Shown: one piece after another, positions 1-11,236 of the stretch
Layout of the letters: each line of letters begins with the position of its first letter
Position numbering within the stretch: position 1 is the first letter of the stretch
Notes under the pieces: model-generated
The model's input: the letters and a program-made list of their open reading frames with translations, nothing else
What the model was told of the DNA's origin: nothing
Databases searched by the model: none
Program-made: the position numbers and the translations under genes
Assembly: GCA_033002965.1 (NCBI GenBank)
Contig: JAURVB010013359.1
Span: 1 to 64,000, forward strand
Direction: 5' to 3'
From: Piper betle
Lineage: Eukaryota > Streptophyta > Magnoliopsida > Piperales > Piperaceae
Length of the DNA: 64,000 nt

Positions 1-3000
1 TGTTTTTGAAAACATACTCGAGGGATCTCATCCTTGAGGGTTATTAATCCGGAAATATGATTGGTAAATGGCCCGGATTAAGTGGGATCCAATAAAATGC
101 CACTTAGTTGCGGCTATATGATAAATCAAATACACAATAGAATAGCATAAATCAGAGAACGAGTCCTAAATTGACCTGACGAAGCTCTAATCGGGTTCTC
201 GCGCCTAGGCGGTGAGCTCCTACTCTGTACCTACATATCAAAACTAAATACTAATGTATGCTCATGATACAATTACACATCCTATATCACGTATACGTCT
301 ATTGTACATCAATCACAGCCACATCAACCTACGTCAATTCTAGCAAGTCTAATTAGGCTAGTTTTGCATTAGATCATGTTCATTCACTTAATTACCCTAA
401 TTAGTTTCTTAGCTTTCATTTTCAACACCACTCAATTCAAACAAATTTTATATTTTATTCTTAATCAAATCTACACATATATATATATATATATAGAATT
501 ATAACACACAATTCACCAATTCTAGCATGCAACTCTAATAACCAGTACTTTTAAATAATTAAATTAAACTAAATTATACCTCATGCGGTTCATGGCTCGA
601 ATTAGGCACCCTATGGCGTCCTAAGTTCGATAGGATTCAATGGGAAGGATTTGGCGGAAAACCAGGTGGATTTCTGACGACTTTCGCGACTCGCAATTTT
701 TGGCAACCTCCGACGGTTTTTCGGCAACTGTTCCGGCGGGCCAATTGGGGTGGGGGTAGCCCTAGCTCGGCGAGCTCGTCCCAGCGAGGTGACGGCAAGG
801 GCAGCAGCGGCGGCGTTGAGTTCGGCCTAGCGGTCGTTCTGTCCGGATCAAGCCCACGGCTGATCTTGGTGGCGGACGCTTGGTAGAGGGGAAATGTCGG
901 GGAGGTCTAGGGGTGGTCGTCGCGTCACGGTGGCGGCGGTGATGGGTAGAGGAAATGTCGAGGAGGTCAAGGTGGTGGTCGTCGGCGTCATGGTGGCGGC
1001 GGCGCAGCCCAGACAGGCGGTGAATCTGACAGGGGGAGCGTCGCAGCTTGTTGAGGCGATTTTGGCGTCAATGCGGCAAGACAATTAGTCGGGGCAGCAC
1101 GGCAAGCGAGTCGGTGTCGATCAGCAGTAGTGCGGCGTCGGTGGTGACAACCACAGGGTGGGGGCAACCGGGTTTGGGCAAGGGAGTGTCGGGAGGAGAA
1201 GAAATACTCCAGTGGCAAACTCATGAATAATTATTGATTCAATTCCTACTCGAGTCAAAATAACTAGTTCGTAATAAATCCTAAAAAATTTTTTAAAAAA
1301 TATGAAAAAATCCCATAAAATAAAACAAATACCACAACATCTATAGACATGCTCTATAACTAATAACCACCCGAATATGATCTAACGTGTCCTAATGATA
1401 AATACATAAAAAGAAAAATACTACATACTTTCATATATTCTGATAATTCATTTTTTACCATCTTTTCAACGTTATCATCATATATTCAGGTACACCTAAC
1501 CCCTCATCGCTCATAACTCACGGCTGGCCTCAACTCAACATGCTATTCATGAAATTGACTTGACTCAACTGACTGGTTCACTGTACTAAAACTCTGACTC
1601 GAGTCACGGGTTTTACAGTGGCAACTAGATGGTGACAATGTCAGAGGTTTGGAATAAATAGGTGTCAGGGGAAAACGAGCAGTCGGGGAAAGAAAACAGT
1701 GGTCGGGGAGAAAAATGAGTGGTCGTCTCATAATTAAAATTTGGCTCGACTCCGACTCGTGAAAAATAATATTAACTCGTATTAATTCTTAAAAATCCAA
1801 AAATGAGAAAAATCTCATAAACATAATACATAATACACATCATAACATTACAACATGCTCTATAACTAATAACCCACCTACACTGCTCGTAACACATCCT
1901 AATGCATTATTCGGCCTAAAAATAATTCTACAATCTAATTAAAATAAATTAATTTTTTTAGCTTACTCTCATATATTCTTATAATTCATTTCTGCTGTTG
2001 TCTTACTTACGTTATCATCATATACTTAGGGACACATGACTCTCATGGTTCATAACATAAGATCGATCATAGTTCGGTACGTGTATTCTGAAATTGACCC
2101 TACTGAAAATTACGGAATTGACAGGTTTAGACTATAAAACCTTGACACGAGTGCACGGGTTTTACACCAATACACCTCGACTCCGGCCCTCTTCTACCTC
2201 GCGCTCCTCTCCTCCCACTGTTGCAGATGCCTCCACCCCGTTGCAAACACCTCCAGCGCCCTGCTATCACTACAACAGGATGGCAAGGTCGAGGGAAGTG
2301 GGGAGGGGAGCAGCAGCTGACTGCACGCGGGGGATTGGGGCATCCCGCGGTAGGGGAGGGGAGGAGCGGGGTAGGCATGTCATTCATGTAGTACCATGTT
2401 AGGATTTTGCACATTTATTCATTCATGATGGATCGTATCTTCATCTTAAGACGCCGAGATTGGATCCGCATGAGTTAGGTTCGGGTTAGCGGACCTAACC
2501 GGGGCCTGTAACATGCCGGTTCGGTTCATGAGCGTGGACCGGATTTGGGGTGTTACAGGAAGGGCGAGGTCGAGGGGGAGCGGGGAAGAGGAGAGTCCGC
2601 GGCGGGGCGGGGGCATCTGCATTAGGGGAGGGGTAGAGGAGGGGCAAAGGCAAGGTGGAGCAGGGAGGGTTGGTGGCCACAACAGCACGGGGGCTGTAGC
2701 AGGGTGGGGGTGTCCATGGCGTTGGAGGGGGGATCATCCATGGCCAGGACTGGACGGAGGTGCTCACAGCCGGGCAGGGGTGTTTGTGGCGAGGGAGGGA
2801 GGGATCAGCTGCGGCCACAACTAGATAGAGGCATCAGCAGCGGGGCGTGGGCGTTTGCGGCGTGGGAGGGGCAATCGGCTGCAACAACAGCAAGATCTTT
2901 GGTTGTGGCTGGATTTGGCTGGTGGGCGGCCAAACAAGGCCACTCGTGGCTGAATGTGGCCGACGGCAATTAGATCTGACAGCAGACGCCTGTGGCCTGC

Positions 3001-3140
3001 ATGACCGCTTGGTGGCCTTTTTTTTTTTGAAAAAAATAGATATGGGGTGTCCTTGTAATCGAACAACCCAAATCAAAGTTTAGTTTTTTTTGGTTTTTTG
3101 AAAACAATAGATCTGGGTCGTCCTTGTAATCGGACGGCCA
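1..3140. repeat. GC-rich/AT-rich mosaic, probably decayed LTR-type transposon sequence
   Basis: No conserved protein is readable. GC-rich blocks (about 680-1200 and 2160-3000) are open in several frames on both strands only because they lack stops; their translations are low-complexity. Between them lies a diverged duplication: AT-rich text at about 1290-1620 recurs at about 1790-2165, including the shared words 'catgctctataactaataac' and 'cacgggttttaca'. A second short duplication with a period near 63 bp sits at 882-1005. At 3010-3140 a roughly 80 bp unit, poly-T then 'gtccttgtaatcg', is present twice. Paired words 'tgtaaca' (about 2510) and 'tgttaca' (about 2552) resemble LTR termini, but no boundaries or target duplications could be established. 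Confidence 0.45.
1290..2165. repeat. Diverged direct duplication, period about 530 bp
   Basis: Two copies of an AT-rich unit can be aligned by eye. Each runs through a stretch of short A-rich words, then 'tgctctataactaataac', then 'tcatatattct(g/t)ataattcattt', then 'cgttatcatcatata', and ends near an ActCGAGT(G)CACGGGTTTTACA-like word at about 1600-1618 and 2145-2167. The copies differ by many substitutions and indels, so the duplication is old. It is probably part of a non-autonomous LTR-type element. Confidence 0.5.
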
Positions 3141-4168
3141 GATCAAAGCTCGATGTATAAAATTATTTTTCCCCCGAGCTCCTCTCAATGCCTCTCTTCT
3201 AATAAACCTTTTTCTAAACAAAAATAAAAAAATTAAATACTATACATATTAATATAAAATAGGTAAAATTTTACGTCATGTGCAACTTATACTTCACATA
3301 AATTTTATGATGTGTATTATGATATATATTTTGATTGATTTTAAAGATAGATTCTAACCGAATAAAAGATAAACTATTATAATTTAAATTTTTATTATTT
3401 GTTGTATTTTTTATTTATTAAATCTCTTACATTTAATGACAAATAAGTATTGAGTTTTTTATTAATAAGCTTAGATGTGGGAAAAAAATTAAAATTTTAT
3501 TTAGAAAACTTAAAATATAATTTTATAATATAGGCATACTTAAAATAGATCGATATATTTTATATATCAAACAAGTTCGAACCCGGATCCTATCCGAACT
3601 AAAAATAATTATATAAACAAATCAGATAATAATACCGGTCATCCGGGGGCCATTTCCGTCCTTCGCGAATAGCGGGTATTCGGATCCACCGAACAGGCCG
3701 TGCCTCCGTCCGACAAACAGTGATGATAAAGCTCGAGCCGCAGGCATGGCCATGGCGGCCGAGCCGTGACGGAGAAACCCTCGATCGGTCCCGGAGGAGG
3801 AGAGCAACAAAGAGTAAGAGAGGTCAGTGAGCGCCCCCTCTCCTACGCTACACCCCTCCAAGATGCCATCTTTCGTCTTCCTCGTCCCCTTCTTCTTCTT
3901 CTTCGTCTTCTTCTCTGCATCTCTGCGATCCCGGGGAGCTCCCTCTTCCTCGGTTTCGCGCCCATTTACAGTTTTATTGTTTTCTGTGTGTGTGAGAAAG
4001 AGGTGTGTGCTTCCATGTGCAGGGGCCCTGTGGTGTGGTGAGGGAGATTACTGTGAAGAGGTGTGAGAGGGGTGTGGATTTTGTGGTCACAGTTTTTGAG
4101 CGGAGTGTGTGAGGTGAGATATACCCGTTTCTTTCCCTTGATCTTTGCCATTATCGGCTTCCAAGAAC
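3141..4168. other. AT-rich spacer and probable promoter/5' leader of the RRM gene
   Basis: About 3200-3600 is AT-rich with no coding signal. From about 3640 the base composition rises. 3870-3920 is a pyrimidine-rich tract with many TTC and CTT triplets, typical of plant 5' untranslated leaders, and the start codon of the RNA-binding protein gene follows at 4169. The transcription start cannot be fixed by eye. Confidence 0.35.
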
Positions 4169-7100
4169 ATGGACAAGAAGCTTGTGGTTCGTATTCCTTT
4201 TATTATCTTTTTTTTTTCTTTCGTTTTTTTCTTTTCCATCTGTGTAGCTGTTTTTGTTTCACAAATTTTAACTATGTTTGCTTTCATCTAGGTTCTTGGG
4301 ATTCCTTGGGATGTGGATACGGAAGGGTTGAGAGAGTATATGAGTAAATTTGGGGAATTGGAGGATGTCATTGTGATGAAGGTATTCGTCATATTTTCTA
4401 CTATGCCCCTAGGCCATGGCTTGTACCTTTGAAAGGAAACTGGGAACCGGTTATTTAGACGAGCCAAATCAAGAGCATGTTGGATGCTGCCGCTTTTTTT
4501 CTTTTTCGTTTTTGAGTGGGTGGTTGTTTAATCCTAAGAAATGTCTGTTTTTTATTTATGTTGGTTATTTAGGTATAATGCTTCTCCTTGGTTGAAACTT
4601 TTTAATTATTGTAAGTTGTTCATTGTTGATGATAGATGGGTGGGTTTGATGTTAAAGTTCTCTGCGTGTCAAAATTGAAATTGTGTATGATAAAATTGAT
4701 GTTACTTGAATGTGTTGCATCCTTTAATAATTTGCTCGTTGTTATAAATTTCTTGTCAGAAGTGATTATAATTTTTTTTCCTTGTTGAAATTTAGGATCG
4801 TCACAGTGGCAAATCTCGTGGGTTCGGCTATGTAACCTTCTCATCATTGGAGGACGCAAAGGTATGCCCATTGTTTATTTATTACTACTATTTTTGTTAC
4901 CTTTGTAGTTAGTCACCTTTGTGATTATTATGCTTCAATGAAAGAGTTGGTGTTTTCTTTTTCTCTTGTGTGGTGGATTCATGCTAATGTTTCTCCCGCA
5001 ATCATCATTTAATGTAGACATTTTTTTGATGAATGGGAAAAAATGTCCTATGTGGTGTTTTTTTAAAGTTTTTTTTCCCCTTACATAACTCTATAAACGG
5101 GTAAAAATTTTGGTATTCTGACATATTTCCTTTTAAATGATTTTGTTACTATGTAATCTTAGTTGATGCTTGATGTTAACCTCTACTGTTACAGGTTTGG
5201 ATTAACACTGACGAGGTTACCCAAATTGTGATAACCCTTCGTTAATTGTGAATTGACAAGTTTTAGGCTTGCGAATAATTGGTCTGTTCTACTTGCTAGA
5301 GGGGCAATGTAATTTACTGCATGTATAATAAAGGAAAGATAATATGAAATACTAGACTTTGTAATGATAGTCATGTCTTTCAGCATTGGACATAGAAATC
5401 TATTTCTAACTTCATAAGTTCTTACTTTTTGATGTTTGATCTTTATTATCTTTCAATGTCAGAGTGTTCTGGCTAATGAGCACATCCTTGGGAATAGAAT
5501 ACTTGAGGTGAAAGTTGCAACTCCAAGGGTACTTTCTCTTCTTTTTCTGATTGAAATCATTTTTTACTGGGTTGATGCTTGTTTATTTGTCTATTGCAAT
5601 ACCCTATTTGCTCTAAAAAATTACGAATCAAACTTTTCTTTGTTTATAAGGAGATTATGGCTTAGGCTTAGTAATCTTCCAAGTAATTTTTGCTCAGTCA
5701 TTAGCCTTCAGTAAAACATTTGATATTAATCTGTTTCTTCAGTTTTCTTTACCCAGTCTTGTTTTGAAGCTTATGGGGCTTTTTTCCTTAACACGAAGCG
5801 TATCTTGGCATGTTTTGTTCATGAAAATTTCCATGACTAATTTTTTTTTCATATGATTATTTCTACTTCTGTTAGTTGCTGTTTCATTTCTTTTCCCTTA
5901 TGCTTATTGAAGTGGCTTCTTGCAGGAAGAAATGAAGGCATCAGCAAAGAAAGCTACTCGAATATTTGTTGCCAGGATTCCACTAACTGTCACAGAAACT
6001 GCCTTTCGAAGGTTGGGAGCAATAGTTCTTTATCTGCTCTTAAAGTCAATAATGTCATTTCAATCATCTGATTTTGATTTTTTTTAACCTTGTTTTATTC
6101 TTCAGTTATTTTGAGACATACGGAGAGATTACTGATCTGTACATGCCAAAGGTGATTGTTTATTTGTTTCTTGTGTGTTAATTATGCTATAAAGCTGTGT
6201 CTCGTTAACTTTTTGACATGCTATTTATCTGGTATGAATTTCAGGAACATGGCTCAAAAGGGCATCGCGGGATTGGATTCATCACCTTTGCTAATGCTGG
6301 TTCGTTTGTGTGTTTTATTATAAAATGACTGGCAAGATTGCAAGATGCTAATCTGCTTTATATATCATGTTATAGCATTCATTTTCGTGGATTTTCATTT
6401 GCAGTCTATATTGGAGATAGCCTTTTTAGATACTTCTTTAATAATAGTAATGTTAAAAAAATGAGACAAAGGCTAACAATATTTCTAAGGGTGATTACTA
6501 TCTTATGAGATCTGTATCTCAGCATTTTTGCTTAATTGAAATGTCACAGATGATTGTTTTTTCTTTACATTCATTTAATCTCAAATAATTGCCCTACTGG
6601 CAAAGGAAATATATTTTACTTCCAAAAGTTGTATTACATCATTCTTTCAAGCTATTAAACCTTTTGGGAGGTGTAAAATCTGAAGATAATTAGGGCATCC
6701 TAGTTACTTGTGCTTTTTCCCCATAGTAGGAAAGTTATAACTTAGTTAGCTAGATTTCATTTTGTTTGAGTCTTTCTGTTTTCTGTGAATTTTGCAGTTA
6801 GTATATCCTTCTAATTATTTGCAATCCATTTTACAAGGAAAAAGTCGTAGAAGTTTCTCCATGTATTTCCTTTTGGCTTGACATTTTGCTACCTTATCAC
6901 AGATTCGGTAGACAGAATAATGACAGAAACTCATGATTTGGGAGGTTCTACAGTAGTAGTTGACAGAGCTACACCTAAGGTTTTATAATACCTTTTCATT
7001 TTTCTATTTTAAATTTCTAAAATTTACATAATGTTACATGAATATAAATTTAACTGAAATATTATTAGGAGGACGATTACAGGCCACCACCCAACAGAAT

Positions 7101-10100
7101 ATCTCATGGTGGTTATGGTGCGTATGATGCTTATATTTCAGCTGCAACTAGATATGCAGCGCTTGGTGCTCCTACACTTTATGACCATCCAGGATCAGCT
7201 TATGGAAGTAAGGTGCAAATTTCTTTGTCAAATAAATCCAGTTGACACTTAAAGGAATATCTGATTGTGTTTTTAACTGTTTTGGAGGGTTTTCTGGGCC
7301 AAGTCGGGGTATGGGCAAAAAAATTTTTGTTGGTAGACTGCCTCAAGAGGCCACTGCTGAAGATCTGCGTCAATATTTTGGCAGATTTGGTCGCATTTTA
7401 GACGTTTATGTTCCCAAGGTAATATTCATAGCACTATTTAGTGGAATGGCACAGATGTGGGAGAAAATGATTTTATGCCTTTTCCTTTGTTAAAAAATAA
7501 CTTGTGTACCTGTTTCAGGATCCAAAAAGGACAGGCCACAGGGGCTTTGGTTTTGTCACTTTTGCTGAAGATGGTGTAGCAGATCGTGTCTCTCGCAGGC
7601 CTCATGAAATTCATGGTCAACAGGTATGCACCAAGAAACTTATATCAATAGGGTGCACAATATAGATTTCATTTTGAATTCCTGTTTGCATGAGTAGCAA
7701 CTGTCAAAATGTATATTATGGCATTATTAGGCGCTAGTGAGAAGTTATTTTACTTGCAGAGATTCTTTGAACTTTGATGTGAATGTAATGTGCTTTGAGA
7801 TTAAAAACTCAAGTGGAATTCACACTTCAGATAGTATACTACTGACATATATGGACAATTCAAAGTACAGTTATGTTGAGAAAACAAGGAAAGATTACAG
7901 CAACTAACAAACAGATAAGAATAACATAGAATAGATAAGTAAAGACTAAGTCACGGTATCCATTTGTTAAAATTGTTGATTTATAGAGATAAAATTTGCT
8001 ACACAAGGTTTGTGATATTGGTTTTCAATTTCATTTCAGATGTCCGATTGGCCGAAATATCCAAGATATTTTGGGCAATTTTCAGAAAAAATTGTGATGC
8101 TTATAAATAAATAGTTATAAGGAGGATTATTTTATAGCATCTAAATGCATAAGCATGCGATCATGATTAATTTGCATCAAGGATGGTCACACACACAATA
8201 ATAGATTTACATTGCTAACTCAAAGTAAGATATTTATTAAAAATTAACAACAAAAAATTAATGAATTCAATGAAACATTTAATGTGGGTTAAGTAAATAG
8301 GTGCTCTGCATATGAATGGTGATTTGCACCGAAGGTGGTATGAGCAGATGGCGAGCAGGCTATAGTGTGGCAGCAGGCGCTGTGATGATGAGCAGGTAAC
8401 GGTGAGAGGGAGCAGATCCCAACAACGGCAAAGGTGAAAAGATCCTTTTGGCGCTTGCACTGGCAAGCAGATCCCGACGGTTGGAATGGGACCAAATCTT
8501 TCCCCTCCCTTTCTTTTGTATCACATCCTTTCTCTTCATATCGTACATCCTTTGTCTTCTCTCCTTTTCACTGTTTCTTGGCATGTTTTGTCTGAAAGGT
8601 GATCACTTCCAATGTTTCTTTAATGTGCACGGATTTTATTTTAGAGAAAACTTAGTATCAGCAATAGTGGATACACTTGTGTCAACTGCATTTAGTATGA
8701 GCCATTAAATTAGACGAATAGTTAAATAATAAGGGCAATTTTGTCTAAATGACAAATATACAGCCATGTTATTTAAATGGATTTGTCAGTTTTCTATGTT
8801 GCTGATATTAATACATCTACTATTGTTGATGCTAAGCCTTCTCTTTATTTTATGGATTGGGCATTTTGGCTAGGGGTGAGCATATTTTGGTGAAAACCAA
8901 ACCGAACTGAACCGAAATCAAATTAACAACTTGGTTCAGACTTGAGCTAATTTGGTTCGATTTTCGGTTGGGTAGTAATCGAATGCCATGTGGCTATTTT
9001 GTTCCAGAACTGAACCGAACAAAATTAGTTGAAATAATTGAATTTTTTAAAGGTAATGTTATAAAATTTATGCTTTATATGATTTATCATAAAATTAGGA
9101 TAGTTTTATGATTTTTTTGTTTAATATGATAGATATTTAGAATTACCTATTAAATAATTATCTTCATTATCTTCACTAAAATAATTATATAATTATGATT
9201 AAATAATTGAATAAATCTTTTTTTGATAAATTATCATTCAATTGGATTATTTGGTTCCTGAACCGACAACCAAAATATTTCAGTTTGGTTTTCGGAATAA
9301 GTCAGTTCAGTTTCAGTTTTGATATCCAGCTGCCGAACATGATTTGATTATTTCCGTCCGGTCAGTTTGGAAGCCGAACCAACCAAATCCTCGCACGTGG
9401 TTTCAACAACCTGCCAAACCTAACGACCGGCCAATTTCAGGCCGATATATCTCTGAAATGGCAAACCATGTCACTGCATTGAAACGGTTTTCTCCTGTGA
9501 CAGCCCACCCTTTTAATTGACTAAATGGGTATATGAAGATTTCTTCAATTAGTTAACTCTTGATATAGAAAAATAATACACAACAATTCTATGAAATGCC
9601 TTTGAACTGATAACCCAGCTGACTTTTTTTTATTCATTTAGGTTGCAATTGATTCTGCAACACCCTTGGATGATACCGGCCCTGGTGGTGATTACATGTT
9701 TGATGCTCCAGAGTCCTTTAGCGGATATGGGCCTGTTCGAAATTATGGGAGAATGTATGGAAGCTTGGATTTTGACGACGTGAGTGCACTTAATGTTGAA
9801 CGGGTACCATCTTCTCCTGTCTTGATGATAGTTTAGATGGGTGATTTTCATGAACATGTCAATCACTGATAGCCTCATTAGTTGGTTAGACTTTTTATTT
9901 GGATGGAACATAGTATTTTACCCTAGTTATTCTGTTTATCATTTTTCCTTGTCCAATACCAGATTTTGACTTTCCTGCATGCTACATTTCTTGTTGATTG
10001 GCCAAGTTGCCTGTTGAATAGACAAAACTAATATCCTAACTATTGATTGTCTATGGTTCGTCGTTAGATGGGTTATCTTTTTATTCTTGCTACATTTCTC

Positions 10101-10277
10101 ATGAAGCAGCAACATGTCCTGCTGTAGTGGTTCCTCGTTAGATGGTCTTTATCATTTGTAGGCTTCTTATTTTTCTCATGTTTTCACCCCTGGTTTTTGG
10201 TGCAGTGGGGTGGAGGCTATGGGAGTTTTGGCACGAGCAGACCGTCGAGAATGGATTGGAGGTACAGGCCTTATTGA
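4169..10277 (+). CDS. Heterogeneous nuclear ribonucleoprotein-like RNA-binding protein with three RRM domains
   Basis: The coding sequence joins 13 exons: 4169-4186, 4292-4381, 4796-4861, 5463-5528, 5926-6011, 6106-6151, 6245-6299, 6903-6979, 7069-7207, 7288-7418, 7519-7623, 9642-9779 and 10206-10277. All introns are GT-AG and phases agree, giving 362 residues with no break. RRM1 spans about residues 4-78 (RNP2 LVVLGI, RNP1 SRGFGYVTF), RRM2 about 92-165 (IFVARI, HRGIGFITF) and RRM3 about 235-305 (KIFVGRL, HRGFGFVTF). A Tyr/Ala-rich linker (YGAYDAYISAATRYAALG) separates RRM2 and RRM3, and the C-terminus is Gly/Tyr/Arg-rich. This layout matches Arabidopsis At4g36960-type proteins, presumed nuclear pre-mRNA binding factors. 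The first exon codes only six residues. Intron 11 is about 2 kb and appears to hold inserted repeat DNA. The gene converges on MCCB. Confidence 0.93.
7624..9641 (+). repeat. Long intron 11 of the RRM gene carrying an inserted AT-rich repeat
   Basis: This intron is three times longer than any other in the gene. From about 8870 ('taggggtgagca') to about 9400 it contains degenerate words such as ACCGAACTGAACCGAA and, near the other end, roughly inverted words such as TTTGGTTTTCGGA and CAGTTCAGTTTCAG, around an AT-rich centre. That is the look of a MITE or other non-autonomous element with inverted ends. A separate GC-richer block lies at about 8300-8480. No protein is encoded in the sense direction. 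Confidence 0.45.
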
Positions 10278-11236
10278 TGAATTCATGGGACGTGAAGATT
10301 GTGTTACTTCATCTTGAAAGGCGTCGACGCTTCGTAATGCAATAAACTAGATAGTTTAGTATGTTCCGAAAACAGCTTCATATTTTTAAATTATGGCTGA
10401 AATTCGTCTTAAGTGGTTTTTTCTCCATGTGCAAAATTGAAAATGTGAGTCCACACGAAGTTAATTTTTGTAAAAATCATATATGGCAGGCCCTGACGTC
10501 TTCAACAGCCAAATTTATAAAATACGGTCTTAATTAGAACTATTGTTGTTGATGCTAGGTATTTTTAAAACCAATGATCAAGCTTTAGTTATCGATAAAG
10601 CTGCATTTTTTATCGAGCAACGTAATTTTTATCTTGCCATTGTTCACGGATCAGCCACGGGTTACAGGGGATATTAAGAAATTTTTAAATATGCTCCGAA
10701 ATTTTTTAAGATAGTAGAAATAAGTCGCGTGATGTAAGCATAATGAGAAAATGTTCCATCCTGTTAATCGTGGATAAAAACGTCACTTGCCGATCCATAC
10801 CTTAGATGAACATCGAGTAAGATGGTCACTTTGGCAGTCAGCATTCGAAAGTCTGTCTCAAAGGGTATTGGATTATTGATTGACATGGACCAAGAGAGTG
10901 GCTTATCATTAAACGGCCGACAACTGATGGATACTCAAAAGCGTAGGCAACATAAGTTGACTAAATCATGGTTGAAAAATGTTTTATTAACTTAGCTCAT
11001 AGGTAGAAAAATGTTCGCATTCTGTTTTCATGTTATTTCTTCGTTATTCGGCTATAATTTCTCGTTATCTGTTTTTATTCAAACCAAATATTTATCATTC
11101 GCCACTTATAATGTACACGCGACAAAGAGAAATGAGCCGCAAATCGAACTGAATTAACTAATAATGTGAGGAGCCAGTTTAACAACGTGCTGGATCAATT
11201 TCCTTATTTGAGCCACGAGTTGAATGAAGGATCACA
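10278..11236. other. Intergenic region between two convergent genes
   Basis: The region holds the 3' flanks of the RRM gene (+) and of MCCB (-). Nothing else is recognisable. It is moderately AT-rich and shows no open frame with family resemblance. Confidence 0.4.

Noticed and set aside
848..2824. Overlapping long open frames on both strands in GC-rich blocks
   Set aside because: Frames are open in several phases at once, translations are low-complexity and no family is recognised; GC bias alone explains them.
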